Origin: Micromonospora halotolerans
GTDB lineage: Bacteria > Actinomycetota > Actinomycetes > Mycobacteriales > Micromonosporaceae
Assembly: GCF_032108445.1 (NCBI RefSeq)
Contig: NZ_CP134876.1
Location: 6,634,001 to 6,698,000, forward strand
Direction of reading: 5' to 3'
Length of the DNA stretch: 64,000 bases
The translations under genes were made by a program, and so were the position numbers. Position 1 is the first letter of the stretch. Each line of letters begins with the position of its first letter. Below the pieces are notes generated by a model. That model saw only the letters and a list, made by a program, of their open reading frames with translations. It made no database searches and was not told the DNA's origin. Of the stretch, positions 25,839-33,355 are shown in pieces.

Positions 25839-25866
25839 AGTGTAAGCGGGCCGGCCGTCCTGGCAA
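25839..25866 (-). promoter_or_regulatory. Promoter of the EfeO-like lipoprotein gene
   Basis: TTGCCA, 16-bp spacer, TACACT on the minus strand, the best sigma-70-like promoter in the window. Predicts a leader of about 85 nt. Confidence 0.55.
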
Positions 25867-25892
25867 GGGGACAGGTTGACTGGATCGTGGCC

Positions 25893-25908
25893 ACCCGCCG
25901 AGGCGGGT
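25893..25908 (-). terminator. Short hairpin at the 3' end of the debranching-like gene
   Basis: ACCCGCC-GA-GGCGGGT starting in the stop codon. The stem is only 6-7 bp, so termination is uncertain. Confidence 0.35.
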
Positions 25909-27959
25909 CAGCGGGTGAGATGGGCCAGGCCGCTGCCGATCACGTCCCGCCGCCCCCACCGGCCCGGCACGTCGAGCAGCTCCACCCGGCCGAACCGGGC
26001 CGGCACCCGCGGCGCCATCAGCAGGTGCTCGCCGGCCGCCTCCAGCCCGAGCAGGGCCCGCAGCAGCAGGAACGGGGCCGCCGTCGCCATCGCCTGCGGG
26101 CTGTTCGCGGTCGGAAAGCTCACCGGATACTCGGTCAGCACCCGGTCGTAGCCGGCGAACGCCTCGGGCAGCCGGCCGTGGAAATAGCGGGAGACGTCCA
26201 CGATGGCCTCGGCGATCCGCCCCGCCTCCTCGGCGAAGCCGTAGCGGCGCAGGCCCCAGGTGATCAGCGCGTTGTCGAACGGCCACACCGCACCGACGTG
26301 GTAGCCGAGCGGGTTGTACCGCTCCTGCCCGGTGGCCAGGCTGCGGATGCCCCAGCCGGAGAAGAGCCGCGGCCCGACCAGGTGAGCGGCCACCTCCGCG
26401 GCCCGCTCCGGCGGGACGATGCCGCTCCACAGCAGATGGCCCATGTTGGACGCCAGCGCGTCGACCTGACCGCCGTCACCGTCCAGGGCCAACGCGTAGT
26501 AGCCCCCGTCGGCGATCCAGAAGTCCCGGTCGAAGCGTTCCCGCAGCGCCGCGGCCTCCCGCTCCAGCCGGTCGGCGTACGCGGGGTCACCCCAGAACTC
26601 CCGGGCCATCCGGGCGCCCCGCAGCTTCGCGTCGTACGCGTACCCCTGGAGTTCGCAGGTGGCCAGCGGCGGGCCGGGCAGCCGCCCGTCGGCGTGACAG
26701 ATCGCCTCCGGCGAGTCCTTCCACCCCTGGTTGGCCACCCCCGAACGCTCGTTGCGCCGCAGGTACCGGATGTAGCCGTCGCCGAGCAGGTCGCCGTACT
26801 CGTCGATCCACCGCAGAGCCGCCCGGGCCTCGTCCTCGAACTCCCGCACCAGGTCGACGTCGCCGCTCCACCGCTCGTACTCGTCGAGCAGGATCACGTA
26901 GAGCGGGGTGGCGTCGGCGGTGCCGTAGTACGGGGAATGCGGATACTGCTCGAACGCCACCGTCTCCCCGTAGCGGAGCTCGTGGAGGATCTTGCCGGGC
27001 TCCTCGTCGCGGAAGTCGTCGAGCACCGCGCCCTGCTCGATGCCGAGCATCCGCACGGTCGCCGAGGCCAGCTCCGGCGCGACCGGCAGCGCCATGAAGC
27101 TGGTGAGGATGCTGTCCCGGCCGGTGATGGTGGCCGCCCAGGGCAGGCCGGCGGCAGGCATCACCTGGTCGGGCAGGCTCAGCGGCGAGTACCGCAGCGC
27201 CGCCAGGTCCACGAGGCTGCGCCGGTAGATCTCGGTCAGTGCCTCCCAGTCGCAGCTGAGCTGGGGCGTCCGGGACAGCCACCCGGCCAGGTCGTGCTGC
27301 CGTTCCTCGGTGCCGGCCCGGGGCCGCCGCTCCAACCGGTCCCGGACGTCCACCCCGTCCGGGCGCAGCACCAGCGCCCGCACGCGCAGCGTCATCGTCC
27401 AGGCCCGCTTGGGCGCCAGCGGCACCGTCCAGGTGAAACCCCGCTCGTCCACCCGCACCGGTTCGCTGCTGGTCACCACCGTCTCCCGCCAGAACCGCTC
27501 CCGCTGGTAGCCGAGGCGCAGCCCGCGCTCCTCGCACCGCTGGTAGAGCCGCCCCGGCGGGGTGCGCTCGGTGACGACGCCCAGGACCGGCGCGAAGTCG
27601 CTGCCCACGTCGAGCCGGAGGGTGAACTCCGCCGGCGCGTGGTGGTGGTTGAACACCGTCAGCCGCTCCTCGAGGGCGCCGCCGGTGATCGCGCGCTCCC
27701 GGATGAGCGAGGACTTGGCGTCCACGTAGTGCGTCGGGGCGCCCGGGACCAGGAAGAACCGCAACTGGAGGTGGTCCCGCTCGGCGATGGAGAGCGACGT
27801 CAACCGCTCGCCGTCCAGGGTGAGGCGCCAGACCGACAGGAACCGGGTGTCGAAGTCGAAGAAGCCGACGGGATTGGCCGCGGTCGCGTCGATGTCGCCG
27901 TTGTCCTCGCTGAGGACGAAGACGTTGCCGTCCAGCACCCGGATCAGGTTCGGGATCAT
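25908..27959 (-). CDS. Glycogen-debranching-like (amylo-alpha-1,6-glucosidase type) glycoside hydrolase
   Basis: 683 residues from ATG 27959. The N-terminal beta-sandwich (NLIRVLDGNVFVLSEDNGD, FFDFDTRFLS, about 1-230) is the 'glycogen debranching enzyme N-terminal' domain. From about 270 to the end is an (alpha/alpha)6 barrel as in GH133/GH63-type enzymes: AAGLPWAATITGRDSILTSF with the usual acidic pair, NQGWKDSPEAICHADG, and GYHVGAVWPFDNALI. Likely removes branch or short glucosyl units; specificity unknown. It overlaps the SCP2-like gene by ATGA (27956-27959), so translation is coupled. Confidence 0.85.
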   Translation of the reverse strand: MIPNLIRVLDGNVFVLSEDNGDIDATAANPVGFFDFDTRFLSVWRLTLDGERLTSLSIAERDHLQLRFFLVPGAPTHYVDAKSSLIRERAITGGALEERLTVFNHHHAPAEFTLRLDVGSDFAPVLGVVTERTPPGRLYQRCEERGLRLGYQRERFWRETVVTSSEPVRVDERGFTWTVPLAPKRAWTMTLRVRALVLRPDGVDVRDRLERRPRAGTEERQHDLAGWLSRTPQLSCDWEALTEIYRRSLVDLAALRYSPLSLPDQVMPAAGLPWAATITGRDSILTSFMALPVAPELASATVRMLGIEQGAVLDDFRDEEPGKILHELRYGETVAFEQYPHSPYYGTADATPLYVILLDEYERWSGDVDLVREFEDEARAALRWIDEYGDLLGDGYIRYLRRNERSGVANQGWKDSPEAICHADGRLPGPPLATCELQGYAYDAKLRGARMAREFWGDPAYADRLEREAAALRERFDRDFWIADGGYYALALDGDGGQVDALASNMGHLLWSGIVPPERAAEVAAHLVGPRLFSGWGIRSLATGQERYNPLGYHVGAVWPFDNALITWGLRRYGFAEEAGRIAEAIVDVSRYFHGRLPEAFAGYDRVLTEYPVSFPTANSPQAMATAAPFLLLRALLGLEAAGEHLLMAPRVPARFGRVELLDVPGRWGRRDVIGSGLAHLTR

Positions 27960-28333
27960 CCGGGCTCCCCGCGCTCGCCGGCGCGGACCCGCGGGTGCCG
28001 CGTCCCGGGCGGTGCCGGGAAAAGTCGCTCCAGCAGCACCACGAACCGGAAGTGCCCCTCGGCGACGATGTCGTTGCGCAGCCAGGCGGTGAGCGGCTTG
28101 GCCTCCCCCCTGGCCATCCGGAGGAAGAAGTCCCGCCGGGTGCGGATCACCGTGTCGGCGTACCGGGCGCGGTGTGCCACCGCGAGCCGGCCCTGGTGGA
28201 TGGTGACGTGCCAGACGTCGAGCCCGTCGGTCCCCTCCAGCTCGAACCGGATCGTGCCGGTGGTGCGGCGCAGCAGCCGCTCGGGTGCCTGCCGGGCGAG
28301 CTGCGCGAAGAACGCCTCGATCGGATCGGACAC
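27956..28333 (-). CDS. SCP2 sterol-transfer-domain protein
   Basis: 125 residues from GTG 28333, with GGGAGG 7 nt upstream. The SCP2-like core is visible: TGTIRFELEGTDGLDVWHVTIHQGRLAV and TVIRTRRDFFLRMARGEAKP. These domains bind lipids or act as dimer modules. It is coupled by a 4-bp ATGA overlap to the debranching-like enzyme, an odd partner; in actinomycetes these two genes often travel together (from memory), so they may form a functional pair. Confidence 0.8.
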   Translation of the reverse strand: MSDPIEAFFAQLARQAPERLLRRTTGTIRFELEGTDGLDVWHVTIHQGRLAVAHRARYADTVIRTRRDFFLRMARGEAKPLTAWLRNDIVAEGHFRFVVLLERLFPAPPGTRHPRVRAGERGEPG

Positions 28334-28497
28334 CGCACCGCCTCCCGGGAGAGGGCCCCCGCGCCGCCGGCACCGATGCCCGGCGGGCCGCGATGACGGG
28401 TGCGTCCGCGCCGCCTCGGGCGCCGCCCCAGACTATCGCCGCGCCCCGGCAGGGACCCGGCGATCGGGGGAACTGCGGAGGCCGGCAGGATGGCGGG

Positions 28498-29382
28498 ATG
28501 CGCCTGGTCTCCCTGCTCCCCTCGGCCACCGAGATCGTCTACGCCCTGGGGCTCGGCGACGACCTGGTCGGGGTCACCTTCGAGTGCGCGGTGCCTCCCG
28601 CGTACCGGGCCGGCACCACCGTCGTGGTCGGCGGCCGGGACACCCGCGGCATGAGCCCCGGCGAGATCGACGCTTACGTCAGGAGTCAGCTCGCCGCCGG
28701 CGCGGACCTCTACACCCTGCACGCCGGGGCGCTGGCCGGGCTGGACCCGGACCTGATCCTCACCCAGGACCTGTGCCGGGTGTGCGCACTGCCGTCGGGC
28801 CGGGTGGCGGACGCCGTCGAGCACCTCGGCTGCCGGGCGGAGGTGCTGTCGCTCGACCCGTACACCCTGGCGGACGTCCTGGACACGATCCTGGCCGTGG
28901 GCGCGGCGGCCCGGGTGCCGGACCGCGCCGAGGCCCTGGTGGACGGGCTGCGGGCGCGGCTCGCGGCGGTCCGCGCGGCGGTGGCCGGCCGGCACCGGCG
29001 GCGGGTCGCCGTGGTGGAGTGGGTCGACCCGCCGTTCGGCGCCGGGCACTGGATCCCCGACCTGGTCGAGGCCGCCGGCGGCGAGCCGGTGGCGACCCAC
29101 CCCGGGGCCCGGTCCACGCCGACCACCTGGGCCGCGCTGCGGGCCGCCCGGCCCGAGGTGGTGCTGGTCGCGCCGTGCGGCTTCGACCTGGACGGGGCCG
29201 CCGGGCAGGCCGCCGGGGTGGCCGCGCACTTCCCCGGCGCGGAGATCTGGGCGCTGGACGCGGACGGCCTGGTGGTGCGGGCCGGCCCGCGCCTGGTCGA
29301 CGGGGCCGAGGCGATCGCGGCGATCCTGCACCCGGACGCCGTCCCCGCCGCGCCGGAGGGCGCGGCCCGCCGGGTGGCCTGA
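28498..29382 (+). CDS. Cobalamin-binding (BtuF-type) protein without signal peptide
   Basis: 294 residues. Periplasmic-binding-protein type III fold: RLVSLLPSATEIVYALGLGDDLVGVTFECA, VGGRDTRGMSPGEID, LTQDLCRVCALPSG, and WVDPPFGAGHWIPDLVEAAGG. These are hallmarks of the cobalamin-binding BtuF-like group. ATG 28498 begins directly with the fold: no Sec signal or lipobox, and no ABC permease or ATPase nearby. CAGGAT lies 6 nt upstream (leaderless), which fixes this start. It is probably cytosolic, with a scavenging or regulatory role, not import. Confidence 0.82.
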   Translation: MRLVSLLPSATEIVYALGLGDDLVGVTFECAVPPAYRAGTTVVVGGRDTRGMSPGEIDAYVRSQLAAGADLYTLHAGALAGLDPDLILTQDLCRVCALPSGRVADAVEHLGCRAEVLSLDPYTLADVLDTILAVGAAARVPDRAEALVDGLRARLAAVRAAVAGRHRRRVAVVEWVDPPFGAGHWIPDLVEAAGGEPVATHPGARSTPTTWAALRAARPEVVLVAPCGFDLDGAAGQAAGVAAHFPGAEIWALDADGLVVRAGPRLVDGAEAIAAILHPDAVPAAPEGAARRVA

Positions 29383-29469
29383 GCCCGCCGGCGCCGGTGG
29401 CGCCCAGCGCGGGCGGCGGCGTCCCGCGGACCCGACCACCGCACGTCGCCGACGGCACGTCGGTCCGGC

Positions 29470-29865
29470 TCAGGCGGCGCGGCGGGCCGGTTGGCCGTCC
29501 CGACCGAGCGGGGCGAGCCGGCGCCAGCGGGGCAGCTCGGTCACCACGGTGGCCGCCGCCAGCAGGGTCACCGCGACCGCGACCGGCCGCGGCCAGGCCG
29601 CCCAGGCCCCGAGCGTGGCGGCGACCAGTTGCAGCAGCACCAAGGCGACGGTGACCGGCCCGGACACCGGCACGATGACCTGCCGCTTGTCGCCGGGGGT
29701 GGCGAACACGGTGGGCAGGCCGATCAGCAGCACCACCGAGGCGACCGCCAGCACCACGGAGTGCCGGGCGAGAGCCCACGGGGCGGCGACCCAGGCAACC
29801 AGTTCGGTCAGGAAGCGCAGCGCAGAGGGCAGGTCGGGACGCCCGGCCCGGTCGTTGTCGGTCAC
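29470..29865 (-). CDS. Small membrane protein, YrdB/DUF2568-like
   Basis: 131 residues from GTG 29865. Four hydrophobic helices; SALRFLTELVAWVAAPWALARH matches the pattern of the YrdB/DUF2568 family. CATACT lies 7 nt before the GTG with no Shine-Dalgarno, so a leaderless start is preferred to one at 29910. Function unknown. Convergent with the cobalamin-binding gene and divergent from the TOPRIM gene. Confidence 0.7.
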   Translation of the reverse strand: MTDNDRAGRPDLPSALRFLTELVAWVAAPWALARHSVVLAVASVVLLIGLPTVFATPGDKRQVIVPVSGPVTVALVLLQLVAATLGAWAAWPRPVAVAVTLLAAATVVTELPRWRRLAPLGRDGQPARRAA

Positions 29866-29951
29866 GGCCGCCAGTATGCCGAGCCACCGGAGCCGACCGC
29901 TGTCCGGCAAACCCGCTTGCCGCCCGCGGCGCGGCCGGGCAGGGTGGCGGC

Positions 29952-30521
29952 GTGGACCTGCGCAGCTCCCTGGCCGACGCGGCGGACCTGGCCGCCGGCA
30001 CGGTGGTGCTGGTCGAGGGGGCCAGCGACCGGTGCGCCATCGAGGCGGTCGCGCGCCGGCAGGGCCACACCCTCGCCGGGGTGGCCGTGGTGCCGATGGG
30101 CGGCGTGACCAACCTCCGGCACTTCCTCGACCTGTTCGCCGACCGCCGGGTCGCCGGCCTCTACGACGCGGGCGAGGAGGGGTACGTGCGGCGGGTCCTG
30201 GCGTCCCGCGGCACCGACCTGTCCTCCGCCGGGATCGCCCGGCTCGGCTTCCACGCCTGCCGCGCCGACCTGGAGGACGAGCTGATCCGGGCGCTCGGGA
30301 CGCCGCGGGTCGAGGAGCTCGTGGAGGCCGCTGGGGACCTGCGGTCGCTGCGGCGCTTCCAGCGGCAGCCCGCCCAGCAGAAGCGGCCGCTCGCCGGTCA
30401 GCTTCGCCGCTTCATCGGCACCCGGTCCGGCCGCAAGAGCCGGTACGCGACCCTGCTCGCCGACGCCCTCGACCCGGCCCGCACGCCCGCCCCGCTGGAC
30501 CGGCTGCTGGCCCAGCTCTGA
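29952..30521 (+). CDS. Stand-alone TOPRIM (OLD-like) domain protein
   Basis: 189 residues from GTG 29952 (CAGGGT box 6 nt upstream). TOPRIM core: VVLVEGASDRCAIEAVARR with the catalytic Glu, then a weaker second acidic motif in AGLYDAGEEGYV. The C-terminal half is helical and basic (RRFQRQPAQQKRPLAGQLR, GTRSGRKSRYA). It resembles the nuclease part of OLD-family proteins, but the ABC-type ATPase is absent. Metal-dependent nuclease activity on nucleic acid is possible. Ends before a bidirectional terminator facing tatC. Confidence 0.8.
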   Translation: MDLRSSLADAADLAAGTVVLVEGASDRCAIEAVARRQGHTLAGVAVVPMGGVTNLRHFLDLFADRRVAGLYDAGEEGYVRRVLASRGTDLSSAGIARLGFHACRADLEDELIRALGTPRVEELVEAAGDLRSLRRFQRQPAQQKRPLAGQLRRFIGTRSGRKSRYATLLADALDPARTPAPLDRLLAQL

Positions 30522-30535
30522 CCGCCCCAGGTGCA

Positions 30536-30570
30536 CGAACGCCGCCCCCGGGTGCGGGGGACGGCGTTCG
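30536..30570. terminator. Bidirectional terminator between TOPRIM gene and tatC
   Basis: Stem CGAACGCCG + CCCCC paired with GGGGG + CGGCGTTCG, one bulged A, 6-nt loop. Confidence 0.75.
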
Positions 30571-30593
30571 CGTCAGGTGCTCGGGTGGACCGG

Positions 30594-31547
30594 TCAGGTC
30601 ATGTCGTCGTAGCGGCGCTCGATCGGCGCCGGGGCGGCGACCGGCTCGGGCGGCCCGACCGGTGCGGTCGTCTCGACCCCACCGGCGGCCCCGACCGGTT
30701 CGACGGACAGGTCCAGCGGCGAGACCTCATCGTCGGGCACGTCGGCGTAGATCTCCCGGCCGCGCCCCCGCCGCTTGTCGTTGATGAACGCCACCGCCAC
30801 CGCGCCGAAGTAGAGCGCGGAGAGGCAGAACGCCAGCGCCGTCATGCCGAACGGGTCGGGCGTCGGCGTGACCACCGCGGAGAACGCGAAGAACACGAAG
30901 ATCGCGACCCGCCACCAGCCCAGCAGGCGCTTGGCGCTGGCCAGCCCGACGAAGTTGAGCATCAGCACGATGAGCGGGAACTCGAACGCCACCCCGAACA
31001 GCAGGATCAGGTTCGTGACGAAGCCGATGTAGCGGGTGATGTCCAGCGTCGTGGTGACGTCGCCGCCACCGGAGACGTTGAGCAGGAACTCCAGGCCCTT
31101 GGACGTGACGAAGAACGCCAGCACCGCGCCGGCCGCGAACAGCGGCGCGGCCAGGGCGGTGAAGAAGTAGGCGTAGCGCCGCTCGTGCCGGTGCAGGCCC
31201 GGGGCGATGAACGCCCAGAGCTGGTAGAGCCAGATCGGCGCCGCGATGATCAGGCCGACCCAGAGAGCGACCTTCATCTGCAACAGGAACAGGTCGGCCG
31301 GGCCGAGCTGGACGAAGTTGCAGTCGCCGTTGGCGAGCCGCGCCTTCGGCAGGTTGCAGTAGGGCATCTGCAGCACGTGCAGGACCCGGCCGGAGAGCCA
31401 GACGCCGACCCCGAAGCCGACCAGGATCGCCAGCGACGCGCGGAACAGCCGGTTACGCAGTTCCCGGAAGTGCTCGATGAGCGTCATCGAGCCGTCGGCG
31501 GCCCGCTCGAACGTGCTCGGGCCGCGCTTCTTCAACCCGAAGGCCAC
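30594..31547 (-). CDS. tatC: Sec-independent protein translocase TatC
   Basis: 317 residues from GTG 31547 (AAAGGG about 10 nt upstream). Six transmembrane helices; conserved TLIEHFRELRNRLFRA at the N-terminus (the signal-peptide-binding region with the key Glu), WLYQLWAFIAPGLHRHERRY, and FGVAFEFPL. An actinobacterial C-terminal cytosolic tail (about 265-317) is acidic and Pro-rich. TatC recognises twin-arginine signal peptides. It is 20 bp downstream of tatA in one operon, and ends at a strong hairpin. Confidence 0.96.
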   Translation of the reverse strand: MAFGLKKRGPSTFERAADGSMTLIEHFRELRNRLFRASLAILVGFGVGVWLSGRVLHVLQMPYCNLPKARLANGDCNFVQLGPADLFLLQMKVALWVGLIIAAPIWLYQLWAFIAPGLHRHERRYAYFFTALAAPLFAAGAVLAFFVTSKGLEFLLNVSGGGDVTTTLDITRYIGFVTNLILLFGVAFEFPLIVLMLNFVGLASAKRLLGWWRVAIFVFFAFSAVVTPTPDPFGMTALAFCLSALYFGAVAVAFINDKRRGRGREIYADVPDDEVSPLDLSVEPVGAAGGVETTAPVGPPEPVAAPAPIERRYDDMT

Positions 31548-31567
31548 GGTGGTGGGGCCCTTTCGGA

Positions 31568-31873
31568 TCAGTTCTCGCGGACGCGCTGCACCGGGTCGAC
31601 CGGCGGGGCGACCGGCTGCTGCGGCTGCGGGGCGAACTGCTGCTGCTGCGGCTGCGCGACCTGCTGCTGCGGCGCGAGCGGCTGGTAGCCGGCCTGCGCG
31701 TCGGCCTTCTCGGCCAGGTCACGGTCGTCGTCGTGCAGGCTCTTGGTCTCGGCCTTGATGATCCGCAGCGAACGGCCCAGCGAGCGGGCCGCGTCGGGGA
31801 GCCGCTTCGCGCCGAAGAGCAGGATCAGCACGACCACGAGTACGGCGATGTGCCACGGCTTGAGGGCACCCAT
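31568..31873 (-). CDS. tatA: Twin-arginine translocase subunit TatA
   Basis: 101 residues. N-terminal TM helix (KPWHIAVLVVVLILLF) then the hinge FGAKRLPDAARSLGRSL and an amphipathic helix; the tail is Gln/Pro-rich (residues 62-92). TatA forms the protein-conducting assembly. ATG 31873 has CTGGAG 6 nt upstream. A TACGAT -10 box near 31920 suggests its own promoter with a leader of about 45 nt, so tatAC need not depend on pafBC transcription. Confidence 0.96.
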   Translation of the reverse strand: MGALKPWHIAVLVVVLILLFGAKRLPDAARSLGRSLRIIKAETKSLHDDDRDLAEKADAQAGYQPLAPQQQVAQPQQQQFAPQPQQPVAPPVDPVQRVREN

Positions 31874-32088
31874 GGGAAGCTCCAGTCGCTCTGTGTCGGT
31901 GAGGGTGGTCGGAGCCCATCGTACGTGCGTCGAAGACGGTTGCCACCCTGCCGGGCCCCCGGTTGCGGGCCTGGTCGGTGAAGTCTCGGCCAACCCGGAG
32001 TGTCCCGTCAACCACCCACGGGGGCGCAATCGTGCGCGGATCCGGCCGCGAACGCGCAGCTACCGAGCAGCGGACCGACCGCCGTCGA

Positions 32089-32337
32089 TCACTTCCCGCG
32101 GCTGGCCTTGATCAACGCGATCCGCTCCTGCGCCACGCCCACCCGCTCCTGGAGCGACTCGGCCCGCGCCTGCAGCTCCTCGGCGGCGGAGCGCAGCGAC
32201 TCCGCCTCGGCCTGGCGCCGCTGCAGGGCCACCGCCGTCCGGCGCAGCCGGGGCAGCCGGGCCAGCACCGGCCGGACCGCCAGGGCCAGCACCACCAGCG
32301 CGAACAGCACGACCCCGAGCACGATCCACGTCACCAC
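32089..32337 (-). CDS. Small membrane-anchored coiled-coil protein in the paf-tat locus
   Basis: 82 residues from GTG 32337. One TM helix (WIVLGVVLFALVVLALAV) then a basic stretch and a heptad-rich coiled coil (about 38-75: QAEAESLRSAAEELQARAES). No named family recognised. It begins 10 bp after the pafC stop, but a TAGGCT box 7 nt before the GTG inside the pafC end suggests a leaderless promoter of its own. Lies between the DNA-damage regulators and tatA; role unknown. Confidence 0.78.
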   Translation of the reverse strand: MVTWIVLGVVLFALVVLALAVRPVLARLPRLRRTAVALQRRQAEAESLRSAAEELQARAESLQERVGVAQERIALIKASRGK

Positions 32338-32347
32338 GGCGGTCAGC

Positions 32348-33355
32348 CTACTGGGTGACGCCGGCCACCGCCGGGTCGGCGCGGTCGACCGGAGTGGCGT
32401 ACGCGTCGAGCGCGGCGGCCGCCTGGGCCCGCACCTGCTCGGCCAGCTCGGTCGGCGCGACCACCGTCACGTCCGGCCCGAGCCCGAGCACGAACCGGCG
32501 GGCCCAGCCCAGGTCGGTGACCCGCAGCGACACCAGCCACTGCTCGCCGTCGGCCTCGACCCGCTCGCACGGGTAGTACTCGGTGATCCACCGCTCGCCC
32601 CGGCCGATCCGCAGGGTGATCAGCGGCAGGTCCGGCGAGGGACGGAACACCCCGTCGCTGAGATCGTGCGGGCGGGCCTGCGGCGGGACCACCGCCTGCT
32701 CGGCCAGCTCGGTGACCGCGTCGATCCGGTCGGCCCGGAACAGCCGGACCGCCTCGGCCCGGCGGCACCACGCCTCCACGTACGCCCGGCCGCCGACCAT
32801 CAGCATCCGCAGCGGGTCGATGGTGCGCTCGGTCGTCTCGTCCCGGGCGGCCGTGTAGTAGGTGATCCGCAGCGCGCGGCCGCGCTCCACGGCGGCGCGC
32901 AGCTCGCGGACCCGGGCCGTGTCGCCGGGCAGCCGCACCTCGACCGGGGCGCCGGCCAGGTCACCGGCCGCGCTCTCGATCTTGGCGAGGGCCCGCTCGA
33001 CCGCCTCGCGGTTGGCCACCCCGGGCGTCTCGGCCAGCATCCGCAGCGCCACCACCAGGGCCAGGGCCTCGTCGGGGGTGAGCCGCAGCGGGCGGTCGAT
33101 GCCGGCGTCGTAGGTGATGGTCACCCGGTCGCCGTCGAACGCCATGTCGATCAGGTCACCGGGGCCGTAACCGGGCAGCCCGCACACCCAGAGCAGCTCC
33201 AGGTCCTCGCGGAGCTGCTTCTCGGTCACCCCGAGGTCGTGCGCCGCCTCGGCGATCTCGATGCCGGGGCGGGCCAGCAGGTAGGGCACCAGGTTGAGCA
33301 GCCGGGCCAGCCGGTCCGCCGACGCGCGGCCGCCCCGGGCCGCCGGGCGGGTCAC
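32348..33355 (-). CDS. pafC: WYL-domain transcriptional activator PafC
   Basis: 335 residues from GTG 33355. N-terminal winged helix (RLLNLVPYLLARPGIEIAEAAHDLGVTEKQLREDLELLWVCG) and a WYL domain (about 150-235: LRITYYTAARDETTERTIDPLRML, AYVEAWCRRAEAVRLFRADRI) plus WCX extension. PafB and PafC work as a heterodimer that activates the LexA/RecA-independent DNA-damage response in mycobacteria. The GTG overlaps the pafB stop by 4 bp (GTGA), giving coupled, equimolar synthesis. Confidence 0.93.
   Translation of the reverse strand: MTRPAARGGRASADRLARLLNLVPYLLARPGIEIAEAAHDLGVTEKQLREDLELLWVCGLPGYGPGDLIDMAFDGDRVTITYDAGIDRPLRLTPDEALALVVALRMLAETPGVANREAVERALAKIESAAGDLAGAPVEVRLPGDTARVRELRAAVERGRALRITYYTAARDETTERTIDPLRMLMVGGRAYVEAWCRRAEAVRLFRADRIDAVTELAEQAVVPPQARPHDLSDGVFRPSPDLPLITLRIGRGERWITEYYPCERVEADGEQWLVSLRVTDLGWARRFVLGLGPDVTVVAPTELAEQVRAQAAAALDAYATPVDRADPAVAGVTQ

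Noticed and set aside
25029..29654. Open frame of over 1500 codons on the plus strand
   Set aside because: Crosses four real genes on both strands, low-complexity composition, no domain.
31874..31925. TGTCGGTG near tatA as a PafBC-type promoter element
   Set aside because: It is on the plus strand, pointing away from tatA, and no TAnnnT follows at the expected distance.
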